DNA of 64,000 nucleotides from Abiotrophia sp. HMSC24B09 (GCF_001815865.1 NZ_KV822187.1:62001-126000), one strand, 5' to 3'; counted from the first letter of the stretch, positions 7,869-17,880 are shown. Notes: generated from the letters alone by a model not told the origin. Made by a program: numbers and translations.

Positions 7869-9155
7869 CTATGCTTTTGCTTTTCTTTTACCCTTGTTCT
7901 TACTGTCGCGATGCCGGTCTTTTTTCTTCTTAGGCTTGGTCGCGGCAGCTGACTTAGCTTTTCGGGCTGGTTTAGCGCCAGTTTTAGGCTTTGGCTTTGG
8001 ACCCTCTAGCCTTTCTTGATCCTGCTGACCAGCGCGTTCTTGGGGCCCTACTAATTGGCCTTTGAAGGTAATACGCTCCGTCAGTTGGTAAGGACTGGAA
8101 GTCAAGAGCCTTTCCAGGTCCCTTAATTCCTGTTCATTGACTAGGGAAAGAACCGTTCCGGATTTCCCCATACGGCCTGTACGACCTGAGCGGTGAACAT
8201 AGGTATCTAGGCTGTCCACTCGGTTATAGTGGACGATATAAGGTAGGTCAGGGATATCTAAGCCCCGCGCCGCCATATCAGTCGTCAGCAAGTAAGTCAC
8301 CTTAGCTTGCTGGACTAGGCGGAAGGCCCGCTCCCGCTCCTGCTTGGACAGTTGACCATGCATGACCGCTACCTTAATACCTTGAAAGACTAATTTAGCC
8401 GCCACCGTTTCTAGGTCATGCACCTGTTCAAAGAAGACCAAGGCTTGCATGTCAGCTACTTGGGCCAGGCGCTTGAGCTGTTGGACCTTTTGCCGATCAT
8501 GCGTCAGGACATAGACATGGTCTACCTGGCCAGACTGGCTGACCTGGTCCTTCTCCACCTGATAGAGGGGAAGGCCAGAGGCCACCAAGTCAACCAAAGG
8601 CTGACCATAAGTGGCACTAATCCAGGCAACTGTCACATCCCGCATAAGGGACTTTCTAATCTGGTGAATGGCCCCTTCATGCTCGGCTTGCAGTAAATAA
8701 TCTGCCTCGTCCAAAATCAAGTAGCGGACCTGGTGGACCTTGAGTTTACGGGTTTGGTTGGCTAATTCTAGGAAACGACCTGGCGTCGCCACGATGATTT
8801 CCGGCTTAGCCTTAAGGGCTTCCTGCTGACGCTTAAAGTTGGCGCCCCCCACCACTAATTGGACTTTTAAATCCAAATGACCTCCCCAAGTTTGGGCCAC
8901 GCCTGCAATTTGCTTGGCCAGTTCTTGTGATGGCGCCAAAATCAAGGCCTGTAGCCCCTGCCCGGCTTGCAGCTGTCCTAAGACCGGCAAGAGATAGGCC
9001 AAGGTCTTACCACTGCCTGTAGGCGAAATGGCCACCAGGGATTGGCCTTGCGCCAAAGGTTCCATGATGAGCTTTTGAATCGCAGTGGCTTGTTGATAGC
9101 CCGCAGCCTGCCATTCCTGGGCAAGGGCTGGAGCAAGTTCTAGAGTCTCTGACAT
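7869..9155 (-). CDS. DEAD-box ATP-dependent RNA helicase
   Basis: This is a 428-residue RNA-remodelling ATPase of superfamily 2. Motifs in order are the Q-motif region (QATAIQ, about 21), SPTGSGKT (motif I, about 44), ATPGRFLEL, ILDEADYLL (motif II), ISAT (motif III) and HRSGRTGRMG (motif VI). A Lys/Arg/Ala-rich tail from about residue 380 is typical of an RNA-binding extension. It is compact like CshB, but which paralogue it is cannot be settled here. The start ATG shares one base with the upstream stop (TGATG), and GAGGT lies 9 bases before it, suggesting coupled translation. Confidence 0.9.
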   Translation of the reverse strand: MSETLELAPALAQEWQAAGYQQATAIQKLIMEPLAQGQSLVAISPTGSGKTLAYLLPVLGQLQAGQGLQALILAPSQELAKQIAGVAQTWGGHLDLKVQLVVGGANFKRQQEALKAKPEIIVATPGRFLELANQTRKLKVHQVRYLILDEADYLLQAEHEGAIHQIRKSLMRDVTVAWISATYGQPLVDLVASGLPLYQVEKDQVSQSGQVDHVYVLTHDRQKVQQLKRLAQVADMQALVFFEQVHDLETVAAKLVFQGIKVAVMHGQLSKQERERAFRLVQQAKVTYLLTTDMAARGLDIPDLPYIVHYNRVDSLDTYVHRSGRTGRMGKSGTVLSLVNEQELRDLERLLTSSPYQLTERITFKGQLVGPQERAGQQDQERLEGPKPKPKTGAKPARKAKSAAATKPKKKKDRHRDSKNKGKRKAKA

Positions 9156-10225
9156 CAGAGGCTTACCTCACTTTCTTGATAGGCCTCTCCCTCGAAAGGA
9201 AAGGCGAGTTGGGCCGATTGTCGCATGGCCTGCATGACTTGGGCCACCTGATAACTTAAGAGGGTCCAGTGGCGATAAAGTTCATTAGCTGGGCTCTTTT
9301 CTTCTAGGCCCCGATAGCCTCGCAAGACTTGGCCGAAGGCTCCGAGTTCTCCCACCATATCGTGCTTAGGCTGATATTGACTGATGACTGCTGTCTGCCC
9401 CTGGCTATTGGCCAGGCTGACCGTCCGAATACGGGTAATATCCTGAATGGCGATGACCTCATTATCCAGATAGATTTCACTGGCTTGTGTGGAATGTACC
9501 GCCTTAGAAACTAGGAGACTGACCTGAAACTGGTCATAATAGAGAATAGCATTACCAAAGAGGTCCACCCCATTGGCTCCTTGAACAGCTGAATACTTAA
9601 GGCGCTGGGGCATACCGAAGAGATCCACGATGACATAAATGGGATAGACCCCCAAATCCATCAAGCTACCTCCTGCCATGGCTGGATTGAAGATATTAGG
9701 AGCCTCCAAGCCCTGGGCCTGGCTATCCAAATAGGCCGGATAGCGACTAGAGTACTGTCCTAGAATAAAATTAGCCCCTAGGAAAGGCTGCTTAGCATCT
9801 TGGCGCTTGTTGGCCACCAGTTGCTTAAGCCGTTTATAGTTAGGGTTGTGGATGTGGAGGACAGCCTCAAAGAGTAAGACGCCATGGGCTCGGGCCAAGG
9901 TATGGGCCTCCTGCCACTGGTCCACATTAGCAAACATGGGCTTTTCAACCATGACATGTTTGCCAGCTTGGATGGCCCGTTTGGTCTGTTCAAAATGGAC
10001 CCTATTGGGACTGGCTATATAAACCAAGTCTAGCTCAGGATCCGCCCAGAATTCAGCCAAATCATCACAGTAATAGGTCGCACCAAAGCGCTGGGCTAAA
10101 TCCTTAGCCTTATTCTTTTGGCGCGAATAGACGCCGTGGAGCTCATAAACCTCTGGTAGCAGACTGAGGGCTTCTAAGAAGCGCTCTGTAATCTGAGAGG
10201 TCCCGATGGTGCCAACTCGAATCAT
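9155..10225 (-). CDS. Gfo/Idh/MocA family NAD(P)-dependent oxidoreductase
   Basis: This 356-residue enzyme has an N-terminal Rossmann fold starting MIRVGTIGTSQI and the family EKP motif in MVEKPMFANV (about 93-102), whose Lys acts in catalysis. The C-terminal alpha/beta domain includes GGSLMDLGVYPIY, typical of the trans-1,2-dihydrobenzenediol dehydrogenase/YcjS-like branch. I chose ATG 10225 because AAAGGA is 8 bases upstream; the ATG at 10234 overlaps that element. The substrate is unknown. It sits between the MATE gene and the helicase gene in a minus-strand run. Confidence 0.85.
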   Translation of the reverse strand: MIRVGTIGTSQITERFLEALSLLPEVYELHGVYSRQKNKAKDLAQRFGATYYCDDLAEFWADPELDLVYIASPNRVHFEQTKRAIQAGKHVMVEKPMFANVDQWQEAHTLARAHGVLLFEAVLHIHNPNYKRLKQLVANKRQDAKQPFLGANFILGQYSSRYPAYLDSQAQGLEAPNIFNPAMAGGSLMDLGVYPIYVIVDLFGMPQRLKYSAVQGANGVDLFGNAILYYDQFQVSLLVSKAVHSTQASEIYLDNEVIAIQDITRIRTVSLANSQGQTAVISQYQPKHDMVGELGAFGQVLRGYRGLEEKSPANELYRHWTLLSYQVAQVMQAMRQSAQLAFPFEGEAYQESEVSL

Positions 10226-10246
10226 TGTGGCCATCCTTTCTATTTT

Positions 10247-11608
10247 TTAGACTTGAATTGTTTTCCATTTACCTTGACGATAGCGCCAGGTAATGAGGAA
10301 GGAACGTATGGTTTGGTCGCCAATTACGGCTATCCAAGCACCGGCCAAACCCCAGTTAGCATAGTTGACCAAGATATAGGACAGGCAGACCCGGATACAG
10401 AAGACCGAGAAGCCCGTGGACAACATAGGAAAGAGGGTATCCCCCACCCCACGCAAGGCCCCCACTTGAACTAGTTGAACCAATTGGAAAGGCGTGAGTA
10501 TCGCCATACAGATAAGTGGAATCGCGACCAAGCTAACAACATCCGCTTGTTGGGTGTAAATCTGGCCCAAGACATCCCGTCCTAGAAAGAAGACGGCACT
10601 CATGGCTAAGCCAAAGTAGAGGCCGAATCTGGCTGTCTTACGGCCATAAGCATCAGCTAAGGCCACATCCCCCGCCCCTAAGGATTGACCGACTAAGGTA
10701 GAGGCGGCAATCCCCAAGGCCATACCAGGCGTAATGGAGAAGGATAAGATATTGAGGGCAATCTGATGGGCCGCCATCACGACTGTTCCCAGTGAAGCCA
10801 CAATCTTAGTGTAAAGAATCAAACTAGAACGCAGCAGTACTTGCTCACCCGCCGAAGGAATCCCAAAGCGGAAAATAGCAGCAAAGGTGCTGGCTTCCAA
10901 TTTCCAATCCTTGAACCAATCAACCTGGATGGCAGACCGGCCACTAGAAATATAAAAGAGCAAACCTAAGCCCGAGCAGACATTAGCCACCAAGGTGGCA
11001 ATCCCTGCTCCTGTAATGCCAAGTTCTGGCAGTCCAAAATAACCATTTACCAAACTAAAGGCCAAGGTCACATTAATGGCATTGGCTATGACATTAATCC
11101 GCATAGGGATTTGAGTCTCCCCTACCCCTCGAATAGAAGAGGATAGGAGGGCCGCCAAGCAGTTAAACCAGAGGCCAATCATGACCAAGCGATAGTAGAT
11201 TAAGCCCGCTTCTTGAGTCAGGGCATCTGCTCCCAAAAAATCCATCATGGCTTTTTGGAAGATCAGGACGGAGGCTACAAAGAAGGTCGATAAGGCCAAA
11301 CCCAACATGAGGTTATGCTTAAGAATACGACCCAGTCGATGGAGCTCCTTAGCGCCATAGGCACGGGCAATTAAGGTTGTCCCCCCTACCCCTAGCGCTT
11401 GCACGACAGCAAGGATAAAGAAGAAGGGTTGGTTGGACAGCCCCACAGCCGTTACATTGACATCGACCGGATAGAGTCCGCCCCCATACTGGCCCAAGAC
11501 CACCATATTAACCATCCCGAACAAGGAGGTAAAGGTGACCTCAAGTAAGATGGGCCAAGATAGGTTAAGGACCTGACGACTGATCTGCCGATCTTGCGAT
11601 TGTTCCAT
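10247..11608 (-). CDS. MATE family efflux transporter
   Basis: This 453-residue, 12-helix membrane protein of the MATE family (Na+- or H+-coupled export of cationic drugs or metabolites) shows the internal two-fold repeat. Each half begins with a segment on the pattern of LNLSWPILLEVTFTSLFGMV, and small-residue helices such as GVGGTTLIARAYGA and GIAASTLVGQSLGAGD mark equivalent positions. AAAGGTGG is 7 bases before ATG 11608. It is 22 bases downstream of the oligopeptidase gene. The substrate is not predictable. Confidence 0.88.
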   Translation of the reverse strand: MEQSQDRQISRQVLNLSWPILLEVTFTSLFGMVNMVVLGQYGGGLYPVDVNVTAVGLSNQPFFFILAVVQALGVGGTTLIARAYGAKELHRLGRILKHNLMLGLALSTFFVASVLIFQKAMMDFLGADALTQEAGLIYYRLVMIGLWFNCLAALLSSSIRGVGETQIPMRINVIANAINVTLAFSLVNGYFGLPELGITGAGIATLVANVCSGLGLLFYISSGRSAIQVDWFKDWKLEASTFAAIFRFGIPSAGEQVLLRSSLILYTKIVASLGTVVMAAHQIALNILSFSITPGMALGIAASTLVGQSLGAGDVALADAYGRKTARFGLYFGLAMSAVFFLGRDVLGQIYTQQADVVSLVAIPLICMAILTPFQLVQLVQVGALRGVGDTLFPMLSTGFSVFCIRVCLSYILVNYANWGLAGAWIAVIGDQTIRSFLITWRYRQGKWKTIQV

Positions 11609-11630
11609 GATAGAACCACCTTTCTAGCGA

Positions 11631-13334
11631 CTAGGCTTGGAAGGCTGATTCCGGAATATCGTCTAGATATTGTTCAATGGCTTGCACCGTTTCTACTAGG
11701 CTACCTGGCTCAAATGGTGATTTAAGATTAGCTTCTGCCACGATCTTAAGGAAGGACTTGGTCCCACCTGTCCGACAAATATTGAGGTAATCGGTCCATA
11801 CACTTGGATCATCATCAATTTGGCTTCGTTTCCAGAATTGGAAGGCGCAGACTTGAGCCAAGGTATAGTCGATGTAGTAGAATGGGCTGGCGAAAATGTG
11901 GCCCTGACGGAACCAGAAGCCTCCGCGATCTAAGAAGGAATCTGCTTCATACTCTTTCCAAGGCACATATTGACGCTCCAAACGACGCCATGTCGCACGG
12001 CGCTCAGCTGGTGTCATTTCAGGATGTTCGTAGACTTCATGTTGGAAGTGGTCCACTAAAACCCCATATGGTAAGAAGATTAAGCCACCAGATAAGTGTG
12101 TAAACTTATATTTGAGAGTTTGTGAGCCGAAGAAGAGTTCCATCCAAGGCCAAGCCAGGAATTCCATGGACATAGAGTGAATCTCACAAGATTCAAAGGT
12201 TGGCCAGACACATTCTGGTGTTTGGATCCAACGGGATTGGAAGACTTGGAAGGCGTGCCCTGCTTCGTGGGTCAAGACATCGACGTCAGCAGCCGTCCCA
12301 TTAAAGTTAGAGAAGATAAAGGGTGCTTCATAATCTGGCAAGTAGGTACAGTAACCCCCACTAGCCTTACCTGGTTTGGTTACCAAGTCTAAGAGCTCGC
12401 GATCGACCATAAAGTCAATAAACTCACCTGTTTCTGGCGAAAGTTCATGGTACATCTTAACTCCAGCGGCCAAAATTTCTTCTGGCGTCCCTTGAGGCAT
12501 GGCATTACCAGACTTGAATTTATACTCCAAGTCGTAAGGTTTGAGACTTTCTAGCCCTAAACGATCTGCTTGACGTTGGTAGAGTTTGTTTACCACAGGC
12601 ACGACGTGCTCCAAGATTTCTTGGCGATAAACTTCCACTTGTTGACGGTTATAGTCTAAGCGGTTCATACGCAAGTAACCTACTTCAACGAAGTCCTTGA
12701 AGCCCAAGGTCTTAGCGATTTGGTCGCGAACCTTGACTAATTGATCATAAATACGGTCAAATTCTGCTTCATGGTCATTATAGAAGGCGCCGACCAATTC
12801 AGAAGCTTGACGACGGACCTCCCGGTCAGGGTCTTGGGCAAACTTAGCCATACCTGGCAAGTTGTAGGTTTGACCTTGGAACTCGATTTCAGCAGAAGCT
12901 TGGAGCTTGCTGTATTCGGTGCTGAGCTTGTTCTCTTGTTGCAGTAAAGGAATAATCTCAGGACTGAAGACCTTGAGGCTGTTCTCAGCCATTGGGAAGA
13001 AGGTCTCTGGCAGGTAGTTTTCCAATTCACTCCGCCACTTAGAGCCTAAGACAGCTCGATAGTAAGCCGTATCCCATTCACCAATAATTGGGAAGTGCTC
13101 ATCCCAGAAGGCTGTTTCTTCTTCGTAGAAGCTATCCTTGGTATTAATGCTGTTACGGATGCTTACCAAGGTTGATAAGGTCCCTAAAGTATTTTGGATT
13201 TCTTGAATATGTTTGGTGGCTTTGAGAGCAACTTCCGCCTCTTCTGCCTTTTCAATCAGTGAAATTTGATTAAAAAAATCTTCTTTCAGAAGGTCTAGAT
13301 CAGGTCTCTGATACTCCAATTCTGAAAATTTCAT
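11631..13334 (-). CDS. M3 family oligoendopeptidase (PepF-like)
   Basis: This cytosolic zinc metallopeptidase of 567 residues cleaves short peptides. The HExxH zinc motif is visible as THEAGHAF at about residue 355, with the downstream glutamate in FESCEIHSMSMEFL. Its length fits the clan M3B oligoendopeptidase F group. It starts at ATG 13334 behind a promoter with TATAAT at 13372-13367. It probably leads a run with the MATE, oxidoreductase, helicase and fructokinase genes, since all gaps are under 25 bases and the next terminator is at 6941-6971. Confidence 0.88.
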   Translation of the reverse strand: MKFSELEYQRPDLDLLKEDFFNQISLIEKAEEAEVALKATKHIQEIQNTLGTLSTLVSIRNSINTKDSFYEEETAFWDEHFPIIGEWDTAYYRAVLGSKWRSELENYLPETFFPMAENSLKVFSPEIIPLLQQENKLSTEYSKLQASAEIEFQGQTYNLPGMAKFAQDPDREVRRQASELVGAFYNDHEAEFDRIYDQLVKVRDQIAKTLGFKDFVEVGYLRMNRLDYNRQQVEVYRQEILEHVVPVVNKLYQRQADRLGLESLKPYDLEYKFKSGNAMPQGTPEEILAAGVKMYHELSPETGEFIDFMVDRELLDLVTKPGKASGGYCTYLPDYEAPFIFSNFNGTAADVDVLTHEAGHAFQVFQSRWIQTPECVWPTFESCEIHSMSMEFLAWPWMELFFGSQTLKYKFTHLSGGLIFLPYGVLVDHFQHEVYEHPEMTPAERRATWRRLERQYVPWKEYEADSFLDRGGFWFRQGHIFASPFYYIDYTLAQVCAFQFWKRSQIDDDPSVWTDYLNICRTGGTKSFLKIVAEANLKSPFEPGSLVETVQAIEQYLDDIPESAFQA

Positions 13335-13366
13335 AGTATCACTTCTTTCTATTTACAGTTAGCTTC

Positions 13367-13375
13367 ATTATAGCA
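13367..13375 (-). promoter_or_regulatory. Extended -10 promoter of the oligopeptidase operon
   Basis: TGCTATAAT (13375-13367, minus) is an extended -10. No good -35 was found at 16-18 bases. Confidence 0.5.
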
Positions 13376-13448
13376 CAAAACCAGCCTTTAGGTCCTATAT
13401 TTTTGCATAATCAGTGCCAAATTATACACACTCTATGGGCTCCAAACA

Positions 13449-13484
13449 GAAAAAGCCCAAAAGCAACTAGCTTCTGGACTTTTT
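13449..13484 (-). terminator. Intrinsic terminator of ogt
   Basis: The stem AAAGUCCAGAAGC with GCUUUUGGGCUUU and a 5-base loop is followed by U residues, directly after the ogt stop. Confidence 0.8.
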
Positions 13485-13496
13485 AGTTGGACTCAT

Positions 13497-13994
13497 TTAA
13501 TTCTTAGGCCCAGTCCCTTCTAAGTTCAAGAGATAGGTCTTCATACCTAATCCACCACGATAGCCTCCCAGACTGCCATCGTGAGCCAAGACCCGGTGAC
13601 AAGGCAGGAGAATGCTAAGGGGATTCTGGCCCACTGCATTGGCAACGGCCCGCACCGCCTTAGGCCTGCCCAGGGCTTGTGCTAATTCCTTATAGGAACA
13701 AGTCTGACCATAGGGAATCTGAGCCAAGGCCCGCCAAACTGCCTGCTGAAAGTCGGTTCCCTTAATAAAGTCATAGGCTAATGCTAGGGGGGCTTGACCA
13801 CTAAAATACTGATCCAAGGCTAAGCAAATCTCAGGCAGCTCCTGCTCCTGCCATTGGTAGCGACCTTTGGGGTCTAAGTCAGCCTGACAGTCCGCCAGTG
13901 ACTCGCCAAAGGCGCCAATATAGACTAAACGCCCTTGATGGGCAACGACTGGCAGTTGACCCAAATTATGATCATAAAGACAATAGCTTAACAT
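13497..13994 (-). CDS. ogt: Methylated-DNA--protein-cysteine S-methyltransferase
   Basis: This 165-residue suicide repair enzyme transfers methyl from O6-methylguanine to its active-site cysteine in LLPCHRVLAHDG (about residue 130). The helix-turn-helix region GQTCSYKELAQALGRPKAVRAVANA and the GGYRGGL tail complete the family core. The start is ATG 13994, with AAAGGA 7 bases upstream; ATG 13997 is equally in frame but closer. It lies 31 bases behind argS on the same strand and ends at a terminator. Confidence 0.9.
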   Translation of the reverse strand: MLSYCLYDHNLGQLPVVAHQGRLVYIGAFGESLADCQADLDPKGRYQWQEQELPEICLALDQYFSGQAPLALAYDFIKGTDFQQAVWRALAQIPYGQTCSYKELAQALGRPKAVRAVANAVGQNPLSILLPCHRVLAHDGSLGGYRGGLGMKTYLLNLEGTGPKN

Positions 13995-14046
13995 CATGTC
14001 ATCCTTTCTGAGCAAAAAGAGGCGACAAGCGCCCCTTTTGCTTTGC

Positions 14047-15738
14047 TTACATTTTGTCTGGCGCGTGAAGGCCTAAGAGATGGAGTCCATCCTTGAGGAC
14101 TTGAGCCACAGCTGCTACCAAGGCAATCCGGGAAGCAGTGCCGGCATCTTGATCTAAGATGCGACTATTAGCATAGTATTTATTAAATAATTGTGCCAAC
14201 TGTACCAAGTACTTAGCCACGACGGATGGCTCGTAACGGTCACCCGCCTGACGGATAATGCGTGGATAGTCTGCTAATTTCTTAGCTACTTCCCAAGCAT
14301 AGTCATCCGATAGGTCAAATTCAGCTGATAAGTCAAGATCTTGGCCGTACTTGGACAAGATACTACGAGAACGGGCGTGGGTGTACTGAACATATGGTCC
14401 AGTTTCCCCTTCAAATTGGACGATTTCTTCCAGGTTGAAGTCGAAGCTATTCATACGCTCTGTCTTGAGGTCATGGAAGACAACAGCCCCTACCCCTACT
14501 TGACGGGCAACTTGGTCCTTGTTTTCCAAGCCTGGGTTCTTGAGCTCAATTTGTTGACGCGCTAAGCTAATGGCTTCCTTAAGCACTTCTTCCAAGAGGA
14601 CAATCTTACCTTTACGGGTAGACAGTTTCTTCCCATTCAAGGTAATCAAACCAAATGGCACATGGGCCATATCTTTTGCCCATTCGTTGCCCATCATCTC
14701 TAAGACAGTTTGAAGTTGCTTGAAGTGAACACTTTGCTCGCTCCCCATGACATAGAGGTTCTTAGCAAAATCATAGGTCCGCTTACGGTAGTAAGCTGTC
14801 GCCAAGTCACGTGTCAGGTAGAGGGTTGAACCGTCTGATTTTTTAATCAAAGCAGGTGGCAGCGTCTCATCTTCCAAGTGAACCAAGGTAGCACCATTAT
14901 CAACCGATAAGAGGCCTTTTTCTTCAAGGAGGTCCACGATTTCATCCATCTTGTCGTTGTAGAAAGCTTCCCCATTATAGGAGTCAAACTCTACTTCTAA
15001 GAGGTCATAGACTTTTTGGAATTCTTTAAGAGACTCTTCGCGGAACCATTGCCAGAGGGCTAACATTTCTGGGTCGCCATCTTCCAAGCGCTTGAAGATA
15101 GCCCGTGCTTGGTCTTCTAGTTCTGGTTGGGTTTCAGCTTTTTCGTGGAAATCAACATAGAGCTTAACCAATTCTTTGACTGGGTCAGCCTTAACCGTGG
15201 CTTCGTCACCCCAGCCTTGGTAAGCCACAATCAACTTACCAAATTGTGTTCCCCAGTCACCTAAGTGGTTGACGCGAACCGGTTGGTAACCTAATTTAGC
15301 CAAGATAAGCGAAATAGAGTTCCCAATCACTGTTGAACGCAAATGGCCCATAGACATTGGCTTGGCAATGTTAGGTGAGGACATGTCGATGACGACGTTA
15401 CGGCCTTGACCTAGGTCTGCCTGGCCGTAGCTAGCGCCCCCTTCTAGGACCGCGTGCAAGGTTTCGTTAACTACTGTACCGCGTTTGAGGAAGAAGTTGA
15501 CATAAGGACCCATGGCCACTACCTTGTCAAACTTGCTGGCGTCTACTTGCTCTGCTACTTCTTGGGCGATGGCTTGAGGGGCCTTGCGGAAGACCTTAGC
15601 TAGTTGGAATACAGGAAAGGCCAAGTCACCATGCTCAGCATGACTTGGAACTTCAATTAACTGTTCAATTGCTTGCTCGGTCAGATGCTCAGCCAAGACT
15701 GGGCTGAGGGCTGACACGACGGCTGATTTTTGATTCAT
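14047..15738 (-). CDS. argS: Arginyl-tRNA synthetase
   Basis: This class I synthetase charges tRNA-Arg (563 residues). The HIGH-equivalent motif is seen as SPNIAKPMSMGHLRST (about residue 120), and the KMSKS region has drifted to KLSTRKGK, as is common for ArgRS. The N-terminal Add-1 tRNA D-loop-binding domain and the C-terminal DALR anticodon-binding domain (ending LLGLHAPDKM) are present. AGGAGG is 6 bases before the ATG. Expression is governed by an Arg-type T-box leader directly upstream. Confidence 0.95.
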   Translation of the reverse strand: MNQKSAVVSALSPVLAEHLTEQAIEQLIEVPSHAEHGDLAFPVFQLAKVFRKAPQAIAQEVAEQVDASKFDKVVAMGPYVNFFLKRGTVVNETLHAVLEGGASYGQADLGQGRNVVIDMSSPNIAKPMSMGHLRSTVIGNSISLILAKLGYQPVRVNHLGDWGTQFGKLIVAYQGWGDEATVKADPVKELVKLYVDFHEKAETQPELEDQARAIFKRLEDGDPEMLALWQWFREESLKEFQKVYDLLEVEFDSYNGEAFYNDKMDEIVDLLEEKGLLSVDNGATLVHLEDETLPPALIKKSDGSTLYLTRDLATAYYRKRTYDFAKNLYVMGSEQSVHFKQLQTVLEMMGNEWAKDMAHVPFGLITLNGKKLSTRKGKIVLLEEVLKEAISLARQQIELKNPGLENKDQVARQVGVGAVVFHDLKTERMNSFDFNLEEIVQFEGETGPYVQYTHARSRSILSKYGQDLDLSAEFDLSDDYAWEVAKKLADYPRIIRQAGDRYEPSVVAKYLVQLAQLFNKYYANSRILDQDAGTASRIALVAAVAQVLKDGLHLLGLHAPDKM

Positions 15739-15774
15739 TGTGTGCCTCCTATTGTTTGATGAGATGGAAAATTT

Positions 15775-16048
15775 GAAAAAAGCCCCCAGATATCCCTAAG
15801 GGAAATCTAGAGGCGAATTAGTGACTAATTAATACGCGGTACCACTCTACTTCAGTTGCCGGCAAACGGCGGGCAACCCTTATACTTGATAACGGAGTGG
15901 GCTCCGACTTAGGCTAGCAGGCCTAGGCCCTTCACCTAAATAGTATCCAAGAGTGCGCTTCATCTGTTGACCTCTACCGGCTCTCAGCATCCCGGCTCGC
16001 TGTCTGAGGCTAGGACAGACTACTCTCTCCTGCTTACTGCATATTCTA
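15775..16048 (-). promoter_or_regulatory. T-box riboswitch of argS (predicted Arg CGC specifier)
   Basis: The T-box sequence AGAGUGGUACCGCG reads on the minus strand at 15848-15835, followed by a terminator (arms 15814-15800 and 15796-15782, then U6). Stem I closes with GAG/CUC around a loop that has the conserved AGUA on the 5' side and GAAGCGCA on the 3' side, placing the specifier codon CGC (Arg) at 15957-15955. Uncharged tRNA-Arg should stabilise the antiterminator. Confidence 0.9.
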
Positions 16049-16054
16049 GTTGCT

Positions 16055-16083
16055 ATTGTATCACAGTCCTATGGACTTGGCTA
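16055..16083 (-). promoter_or_regulatory. Promoter of the argS leader
   Basis: The -10 TACAAT (16060-16055) is preceded at 17 bases by a weak -35, TAGCCA. Confidence 0.45.
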
Positions 16084-16090
16084 GACTATT

Positions 16091-17536
16091 TTAGTCTTCT
16101 AATTGCTCCTCACGACCTTGGTTCCAGTGGAAGTGGAAGGTACCTGGGCGGTCTACGCGTTGGTAGGTGTGAGCCCCGAAGAGGTCGCGTTGGGCTTGGA
16201 TTAAGTTAGCTGGTAAGACTGGTGAACGGTAGGAATCATAGTAGGCCAAAGCACTTGAGAAGGTTGGCACTGGAATCCCTGCTTGAATGGCTAAAGTCAC
16301 CACGCGACGAACCGCAGCTTGGTTGCTACCTAAGATATTGAGGAAGTAGTCATCCAACATGAGGTTATCTAAGTCAGGGTTCTTGCTGTAGGCATCGGTA
16401 ATCTTTTGCAAGAACTTAGCACGGATGATACAGCCTGCACGGAAGATCTTGGCAATTTCGCCATAGTTGAGGGTCCAGCCGTATTCTTGGCTAGCTGCCT
16501 TCATTTGAGCGAAACCTTGGGCATAGCTGACAATCTTAGAGAAATAGAGGGCTTGACGCACGGCTTCAATGATGTCTTTTTTATCTGCTTCAGATAAGTT
16601 AGCTTGGAAATCTACCCCAGGAATGACTTGGCTGGCTGCCACGCGTTCTTCCTTGAAGGTTGAAATGTAACGAGCGAAGACAGATTCCGTAATCAGAGAC
16701 AATGGCTCCCCTAAGTCTAAGGCTGATTGAGAGGTCCACTTACCTGTCCCCTTGTTACCAGCTCGGTCCATGATCACATCTACCATTGGCTTACCAGTTG
16801 CTGGGTCGACGGTTGCGAGGATTTGAGTTGAGATTTCCATGAGGAAGCTGTCCAACTCACCCTTGTTCCACTCGCCAAAGATTTGAGAAATTTCAGCAGC
16901 AGATAAACCAAGGACGCGGTGCAAGAGGTCGTAAGACTCTGCGATTAACTGCATGTCCCCATACTCAATCCCGTTGTGGACCATCTTAACATAGTGACCC
17001 GCACCATTTTCGCCAATGTAGGTCACGCATGGTTCGCCATCTTCTGGTGCTTTTGCTGAGATATCGCGCAAGATTGGCGCCACTAATTCATAGGCTGATT
17101 GAGGCCCGCCTGGCATGATAGAAGGACCATGTAAGGCACCCTCTTCACCACCGGAAACCCCAGTCCCAACAAAATTAATGCCTAATTCGGCCAAGCGTTC
17201 GCTACGGCGAATGGTATCCTTGAAGAAGGTGTTCCCACCATCAATGACAATGTCACCCTTGTCTAAGTGTGGCAAGAGTGCGTCGATGGTTGCGTCCGTT
17301 CCTCGGCCAGCTTGAACCATAAGAAGAATCTTACGTGGAGATTCAAGGCTGTTGACGAATTCTTCTACTGTGTAGGTCCCTACTAGGTTCTTACCTGGGT
17401 TTTGTTCCAAAACCTCAGTCGTTTTAGAGCCAGTACGGTTATAGAGTGAGACACTGTAGCCACGGCTTTCAATATTTAAGGCAATGTTACGACCCATCAC
17501 GGCCATACCAACGACACCAATTTGTTGCTTAGTCAT
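16091..17536 (-). CDS. gnd: 6-phosphogluconate dehydrogenase (decarboxylating)
   Basis: This oxidative pentose phosphate enzyme converts 6-phosphogluconate to ribulose 5-phosphate and CO2, making NADPH (481 residues). Visible features are the nucleotide-binding [15 protein letters not shown] with NRT following (NADP preference), the family segment [22 protein letters not shown] (about 127-148), [14 protein letters not shown] and the catalytic KGTGKWT region. The NADPH it makes could feed the glutathione reductase and thioredoxin systems also encoded here. GGAGG lies about 10 bases before ATG 17536. Confidence 0.96.
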   Translation of the reverse strand: MTKQQIGVVGMAVMGRNIALNIESRGYSVSLYNRTGSKTTEVLEQNPGKNLVGTYTVEEFVNSLESPRKILLMVQAGRGTDATIDALLPHLDKGDIVIDGGNTFFKDTIRRSERLAELGINFVGTGVSGGEEGALHGPSIMPGGPQSAYELVAPILRDISAKAPEDGEPCVTYIGENGAGHYVKMVHNGIEYGDMQLIAESYDLLHRVLGLSAAEISQIFGEWNKGELDSFLMEISTQILATVDPATGKPMVDVIMDRAGNKGTGKWTSQSALDLGEPLSLITESVFARYISTFKEERVAASQVIPGVDFQANLSEADKKDIIEAVRQALYFSKIVSYAQGFAQMKAASQEYGWTLNYGEIAKIFRAGCIIRAKFLQKITDAYSKNPDLDNLMLDDYFLNILGSNQAAVRRVVTLAIQAGIPVPTFSSALAYYDSYRSPVLPANLIQAQRDLFGAHTYQRVDRPGTFHFHWNQGREEQLED

Positions 17537-17579
17537 TGATCCAATTCCTCCAATTTGTCTTTTTACTTTTAACGGTCTT

Positions 17580-17608
17580 ATTTTAGCATAAATGGACCTA
17601 CGATTAAA
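17580..17608 (-). promoter_or_regulatory. Promoter of gnd
   Basis: TTTAAT (17608-17603) and an extended -10 TGC-TAAAAT (17585-17580) are separated by 17 bases. Confidence 0.5.
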
Positions 17609-17727
17609 GTTTTGCGCTTAATATGTGCCAGAAATAGCTGATTAATTCTGCTTCTAGGCCAAAGTGATTGAAAGTCACCAGTCTTTGGGGTAAAATTAGG
17701 GCTGAAATTACAAAAGGAGGCGTCCCA

Positions 17728-17880
17728 ATGTCGTCATTGCATGAGCGGAACTACCCGTCCGCCCCTAAAAAGAAAAAAAGCAAGATGGACCTACTAGTCC
17801 GCGTTACAGCTATTCTCATGGTCCTCTTGATGGTCGGCACCCTTGTCGGCTCAGTCATCCTGTCATTCATTAACCGCTAA
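17728..17880 (+). CDS. Small single-pass membrane protein (DUF4044-like)
   Basis: This 50-residue protein has a polar, lysine-rich N-terminus (PKKKKSK, about 13-19) and one hydrophobic helix of about 23 residues, ending SFINR. AAAAGGAGG is 8 bases upstream of ATG 17728, which is why I reject the longer frame starting at 17668. Size and layout match the DUF4044 small membrane proteins of lactobacilli and streptococci, whose function is unknown to me. It is 23 bases upstream of the HxlR regulator and probably co-transcribed with it. Confidence 0.65.
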   Translation: MSSLHERNYPSAPKKKKSKMDLLVRVTAILMVLLMVGTLVGSVILSFINR

